NCBI GenBank assembly: GCA_030248135.1
Contig: JASANC010005328.1
Span: forward strand, 1 to 64,000
Source of the DNA: Theristus sp. LFF4_11
Taxonomy: Eukaryota; Nematoda; Chromadorea; Monhysterida; Xyalidae
Direction: 5' to 3'
Length of the DNA stretch: 64,000 nt
Shown: in pieces, positions 57,526 through 64,000 of the stretch
Layout of the letters: each line of letters begins with the position of its first letter
Numbering within the stretch: position 1 is the first letter of the stretch
The notes under the pieces: generated by a model
What the model saw: the letters and a program-made list of their open reading frames with translations, nothing else
Database searches by the model: none
What the model was told of the DNA's origin: nothing
Translations under genes and position numbers: made by a program

Positions 57526-60500
57526 TTATTGCTGATTTGAAGCTTGCTGTCACAATGTTTTTGAACGAAGTTGCGCCTGTGTTATGCTGCTGCGACGATG
57601 TGATCGCTTCACACAGTCGTTTAGTGCCAGCGATGAGTTCAGTACGCGTTTTTATGCTGGCTCACTTCAAAGTGCGGTAGCAGAGGCTTCTTTGGCTCGA
57701 GTGCGTTCAGTTTGGCAAGTTGTTTACCCAGCTTTACAATGAAAAAATAATTCCATTTTAGTTTTACTTTAAGGACAATGCATTATTTATATTGTATCAC
57801 ACTATTGTTTCGCAGTAGAACACCATTACAAAACGGCTTGTACGGTTCCAATTTTAAAAGCAAGTAGACTTGGTTTGGTTTCACAAGCGCTGAAAACTTG
57901 GTTTCACAATTACTCTAGACACTACGTTACTTGACTGCATTCATGCTCTGCATTGCGTCTGCCTCATTTTTTGGGTTTTTAAATTATAATTATTGTCTTC
58001 TTATGCGGTAATTAATTTTTTTACCGTACAGGTGATTACCTAACTGATATTACTTGATGTACAGCTTTTAGCCGATTTTGCACACGGTTACTGTGGTGTG
58101 GCAATGTTTTTTTTTGTTGTCTCAGATTAAAGAACTGATAGTTTATATTTTCGATTTATGGAATTTTTGCGTTAAGATGTCTGTACCCAGTGATATATTT
58201 TTACTTTGTTTTTTTCATTAAACTCTCTGCGTATGTATTATTTTTTAAGGTTCACAAAAGCTAAGTTTTGTTTTTTACAGAGATGTAAAAATTGTCGCCA
58301 TGCCATTGAAGGTAACACGTCACGGAACTTATGCACCGCACGCATGTAATACATGTGTAATACATATGTAGATACCTATCCTATGAAACAAACGTAAATA
58401 TGCGTCCTTCAAACAAAAAAGTAGATTTCAGCCCACATCAAAAAATCATGTCAAAGTACAACTGCTTCGTTCCAAGGTGATTATATTCATTGCTTAACGA
58501 TGTCTTTGTGCTGCGTAACGATGTAATGTGATTTGACAGCTACTTTTTACTGCAACGTTCAAAAACGCCTCTGTATGCATGTTCTTGTCCAACACTTCTT
58601 CAACGTGTTTAACTGATGCACTGCACGTTTGGTTTTCTGTTACACTTAAAAATGGGTTTTATGTTAATTCAATTCAAAACAAGTATCATGGTTTTTATTC
58701 CTACCACAAATTGTTGCGTCCATTTTTAATAAGAGAGTACAATAATAATTGAATATAACTTACTGCTTTGTAAGTAGTAATGACACAATCATTTAGTGAT
58801 GCGTGGTGGTCAAACATTGATCACAAAAGGCAATATAGCTAATAGCTACAGTAACACGATTTATATTACCTAAATACCGTATTTATTTCACAATTATATT
58901 AAATGTTGTACCATGCCTCGTGTGCCCGTCATTTGCGTGTTACCTTTTCATTAATGGCTACAATGAATTTTTGTCGTGTTTCACAGATCTAATAAACACA
59001 TAACAACTAAATACAAATCCATTATATTGCTGGGTGACACAAACGATACAGCGCACGTACACTACCACACTCAGACAAGAAAGACTCAAGTTTACAATAA
59101 CAACATATGGTTCAAGCTCGAAACACAACTAGAATTTGCAACAATAAATGCGCCAAAACCCCGACGTGGTTGCGTTCAGGCGTCATTGGAATTAGGTCTG
59201 TTTTACACGCAGCAATTGAACGCTTTGCATATACCGCCATCGCATCCGTCAACGTAGACAATAATAATAATAATAATAATGGTGCGCAGCGCTACCTTGT
59301 TCTCGCGCCCCGTTTGGCTTAGCGAGAGGTGGATAATTTGTCGCCACTTGCTCGTCTATCATGCATCCATGTATGCTCGATTAGCTTTATCATTTTTCGG
59401 CGCTAGGCAATCTAAAACTACATGTATGTCCATACGCACGATATGCGCGCACACAAAGGCGCTAGCTGCAGGAATTAGCGCCGTGCGGCGATACACAATA
59501 TTAGAGTAGATTAATGACACTCCTCTCTCGTCTGGTTACCATTCCAGTTCGCGCTCTACAGAACACGAGAGCATAAAGATACAGGACAAATGCCAAACGA
59601 TCTTACGAGGGGCGGGGCTAATTTGATAACAACGCAGTTTATGCACTTTTAAGAAGGCGACCACTTGAAGCTGTCGGAAGGCAGAACGCACTTGCTGTCA
59701 CGTTTTAAATCAGTGCGCAACTTTTCCTTTTCAACAAACAACAACACAGGTCGTGCGTACCATTGACTGCACTGTGCACACACACAGTTGCTGGATCAGC
59801 AAACATTCTGCAGCTTTTCGACTGTAACTTCTTCATAATCTTACCAATCTTAAACGTAAGCTGCCAAGCTGTGCACCTCACACCGCCAATTCGTGTCATT
59901 GCTTTAACGCGTAAGCGCATCATGTGTGTTGACGCTATTGTGTGAAAGTTGGCTGAACAAACAACGGATTTTGTTTTCGGCTTCTGGGATTGTCTTCTTA
60001 AGCGACCAAATCAACACTCGACTCAACGTTGGTGAAAGTGGCAAATTCAGAGTGCATCTGAGAGAAGTGCTCCAGTTGCTTGCTTGTTGCTTCAGCAGGC
60101 TTCAAACAAATAAAACTTTCTTGTTTGTGTGCGACTGACCGCGTTATGTTGAGAAATGAAACACAAACTTTACACTCGCCATAATGTTATTCTACCTCGT
60201 TCGTAAAAGACACACAATCGCTGCGGTTATCATCGAACCAGCCGTTCGCTCAAACGTCTCTACTGCAATGTGCAATCGATGTGTAACGGAACAACATGCT
60301 GTGCGTGTACGAGAAACCGATGAATTTATTGCACTTTCAGTGGTGTTTTGTCGTGGTGTGTTTAGTGACATAAAAACGCGACTAGCGTCTGCGGTGGAAA
60401 GTGTTGCGCGCAAATAGTTGGAAAATCTGGCAGGCAACGATCGCGAGTCAACGAGCCAAATGACTGATACCGTGTACTACGCTGTACAAATATTTTCGCA

Positions 60501-63500
60501 ACAGCTTGTCGTCACTCAAACTTCGGTTGCGCTACATGTTTCGTGTGTCACTGTTAGCATGTTTGTTGCACGAGCGCCCCTGAGCGAACGCCTGCGAGAC
60601 AGTTGTGTGCAATTCTCGGATTTTGTCGGACGCAAACTTGACGATAGTACATTGATTTCTTAGGAGACGTGCAAAGATCTAGAAAGACTGAAGGTGACAA
60701 CAACAGATTCTACGGTACACTGCGTTGCCTACAGTCTACCGTATGCACGGCCAGAGATAAAAAAAGCTTCGCAGTGTCATGCTAGTGTATGACGTGACAC
60801 CACTGTTTTTCACGGTCGTACACACGCCATGCGTGCCATTAGAATGCTGCCGCTCCGGTTTTAGCATTTTAGCTTCGTGCTCTTTTGATGTTTGTACCAC
60901 CGACTGTACAATACACAATGTGTGCGTGTTAGGTGCATATGAAATCGCGCACAACAGAAGCCAGTAGTCAAGTGGGGGTATATCACATAACCACGCATTC
61001 AAAACAGAATGGCATGCAATGGATGACCGAGGCTAATAAAGTGGTGCTTCAGAAGCGTTTTGACGTTGACGCTTCGCATCCGCTTGCTCAGCTGTGCAAT
61101 CGCATGTGTCACAGTCGACAGAGAGAGAAAGCCTTTGCGCGATTGTTTCGGGCGCCGCCGGATTTTACGACACACCGTTATATTGTCGATCACGGACTTG
61201 TCGTGTCGGGCCTGTTTGCGTGTCTCTCAGCACACATTTCAATGTCACGCATGCCTCCGCGCAAGCGATATAACGCGGCACCAGCAGCACCATTTTTATG
61301 GCCTACTTGTGCCATTTAATGTTTGTGCGCCCCGATTGGCGTTTCGTCGTCTTTAATGAACCGCACAAAGCGGAGATGGCTCAATATTCTCGATATTATA
61401 CAGTATGCAGAGCATAAACAGAATTAAACCATGTCGCGTGCTTATGGCTGATGTTTTTGAAGCCTCTTCGCGTGACCGCACAACGGCGACGGGCGCGGTT
61501 TTGTCGCTTTCGATCAACACGCCGACAGCAACACAGTCCACCAACACACATGCTTCGTGACACAATCACAGCCGCTTTGTTTCTACTGCCTAGTTTTCTT
61601 CAATCATCAAAGCCCACTTGTTAAAAAAGCAATCGGCAACCGTCGAATCCACATTGAAATCCAGTCATCGCATGTACATGAGACGCAAGATTGCATCGCA
61701 TTGCTATATCGTAACCAGATGATACACATCTATCAACTCAAAACGTTTAATAAGCGCTACAGTAAACATTTCCATATCGTATGACGCTAACCAAAAATCG
61801 CTCTCAAGTGTTTTTCACAAACGACTATTTTTTCGTTGCTGCGATTAGTCACAAGTGATCATCTAAATACAACGTCACCTTTTTGCGGGTGTGTGTTCGA
61901 CTTACGGTAACATGCATACATATCCGTGAAAAATTATGAGCGTCCGATATATAGGTAGACACGTGCGTGTGCACAACAACAACAACAACAACTAACAACC
62001 ACTGCCGCACACAGGCAATTGAGCAGCCAAATCGTGCATAAGCGAGCACAAATTAATGACGCCAGAGTGAACGTTCATACACAATGTACACGTTAGTGGT
62101 GGTAATAGCCATGACATTGCCCGTCATATCATAATAATAATCGCCATGGCCGCGAATGAGAGGCAACGAGCGAGAAATGCGGTCAATGTCGTCACTGCAT
62201 TTGAGATAGCCGTCAAGATTGTCGCGTCAGGCGATACGTTGCGTTCATGGGCACGAGCGGTCGTCATATGTGCGCTAGTTGTCTCTATTACGGCCGGACG
62301 TACGACGAATTATGATGTCAAGTCGGCCGCTCAGTGCACAACGACATCAGATAAAACGTCTATCCCATTTGCAGCATATCGCACCATTCGCGCGACACCA
62401 TACACCTTAATGTGTATCGATAGATGGAATTCATGCATTCTAGGAGGTATGATATATATGTACGTGGACACGCATAACACTGTCAACCAACGTCTCCTTC
62501 AATATGGAGCAGGGCGACAATTTTTCCGGACACTAACCAAGAGAGAGAGAGAATAGAGACACGTACAGCAGTGGAATAGGAGAGCGCGCGCGAAACACAT
62601 GAAAGTGCACGCCTGTCATAACCGTACATGTTGGTCGCATATCACACGTGACGGCGGTGGTGTCGCGTCGCGTCGATTCGACAACATTGATCATAATATT
62701 TGACATGGTCATTTTGCGTCTCTCACTTTTTGCAGCAATATAACGCCGCCATGACACGTACACACACACATCACATGCATACGATTGCACGGTCAGGGGC
62801 AGCGCTTTGGTCTATGTGGTAGTGCCATGCCAATTGCTGTGGACCGACTATACGCGTGTGATTCTCAACACCATCCATGTTTTTATGCGATTTAAAACGT
62901 TGACTCGCCGTGTGGCGTGCAAAAGCAAACAAACAAACACACATGTTGTACACATGGTTGACGGACACAACAAACACACACGCACACACAACATCACGAA
63001 CTGCACACATTCAACCGTGGTGGCACTACTGAAGAAGCATGCACACTTGCTGCGCACATGCACGGCACGCCGCACGCAGCGTCGTTATTATGTCATTTAC
63101 GCGATATGCGCACAGCGTGCACACGCCTCTCTCCCGTTTCGAACGAGCGTTCGGCTGGCGATACGCGTAATTGACTGGATTACACATTTGTGCAGAAAGT
63201 GTGGTGCACACACTGGCACTTTTGGTGGCAATACAGCGGCAGTCGGCGGAATACTTATAACAGTGAAATAAAGTCACTGAATTATTATGTTCATGCAAAA
63301 TTTATGTGTTGTTGCGTTGATCGTATACGCAATACAGACGTGCGCGCGTCCAGCTCAAACCTAAACTGTTTTGCACACCGCGCCGAAGTTAATAAAATGC
63401 GTGACAGATACATCTTTATTTATAAAGACACGGCCACACGGGCGGGCAGACAGACACGCGGATAACCATGACAGTATTTAGACTGTACATGTACCAATTG

Positions 63501-64000
63501 TATATGTGCACATGACACGGTGTCAGGGACCGTGTACTTGTATCAAAGCCCGAAATCAAATTTGTGAAACTGCGTGTAGCAGCTAAACTAACAGCACCAA
63601 TCATGGAATACACATTCTATAAATTATCTAGCGTATCCTAACCCTTGATCTCCTCCAGAAAATGAACCAATGGAGCAAAACACTCGCAAAATCTCAGTTC
63701 AGACTATTTTCCAGCAGACACATGTATCATAAAGTGCACTGTGTATTGCTTTGGCGCCGCTGCGGGTGTCACACATATTGAAAGCATTAGAGCGGATAAT
63801 GACGCCTCGCCTCATGCTGAAAAAGGTGCCGCGCACTTAGTCAAATTAGCGGAAACCAGTATGCATACATATACATACATAGGTAACGTAACATTGTGCC
63901 TGGTTGTGATAGGATTAGCCTTTTCACAGTTTCACGCATGCAGGCGCGAATGTTAGCACCATGTTCTCGCACTCGTTTTAATGGACCCCAGCATGTCCAT
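57526..64000. other. 3' untranslated region and gene-free right flank
   Basis: T-rich sequence to about 58260 is probably 3' untranslated region; no clear AATAAA was seen there. From 58900 the sequence resembles the upstream flank: CA/TG runs, (AAT)7 at 59258-59279, (CAA)6 near 61976. Open frames up to 154 codons have no recognisable features. Confidence 0.5.

Noticed and set aside
62146..62556. 136-codon open frame in the right flank
   Set aside because: No hydrophobic pattern, repeat or domain that would support a real protein, and no splice partners found.

Overview
The window is animal nuclear DNA with spliced genes, most likely from a nematode. Seven protein-coding genes can be assembled exon by exon with reading phase kept across every chosen junction. 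Acceptors are mostly of the short TTTCAG/TTGCAG type common in nematodes, the LC8 dynein light chain is closest to the nematode form as I remember it, and TTAGGC-like telomeric units occur inside an interspersed repeat. Another ecdysozoan cannot be excluded from sequence alone.

Layout, left to right: a frame-broken coding-like remnant on the minus strand (1-928); the RBM26/27 homolog on the minus strand (1577-9319, 19 coding exons); a repeat-rich gap (9320-15249) with a ~1.4 kb inverted repeat and several MITE-like elements; an LC8 dynein light chain (15250-16196, +); BCAS3 (18199-25999, +, 18 exons); a class A GPCR (29415-31986, +) with an in-frame TGA; a 912-bp mariner-like element; a divergent dynein light chain (33164-34131, +); an aldo-keto reductase (34463-36984, minus); a 9.7-kb gap; a Tbx2/3-type T-box gene (46726-57525, +, introns up to 5.2 kb); and 6.5 kb without a recognisable gene.

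The genes do not form one pathway: RNA binding and decay (RBM26), motor hub proteins (two light chains), autophagy/cytoskeleton (BCAS3), signalling (GPCR), metabolism (AKR) and developmental transcription (Tbx2/3). The informative signal is positional. BCAS3 and TBX2 are neighbours in vertebrates, and here they lie in the same orientation about 21 kb apart. The left 37 kb is full of at least six short inverted-repeat families, several inside introns or beside start codons, while the ~27 kb around the T-box gene shows none of them. That is the pattern expected of an ancient regulatory block around a developmental regulator.
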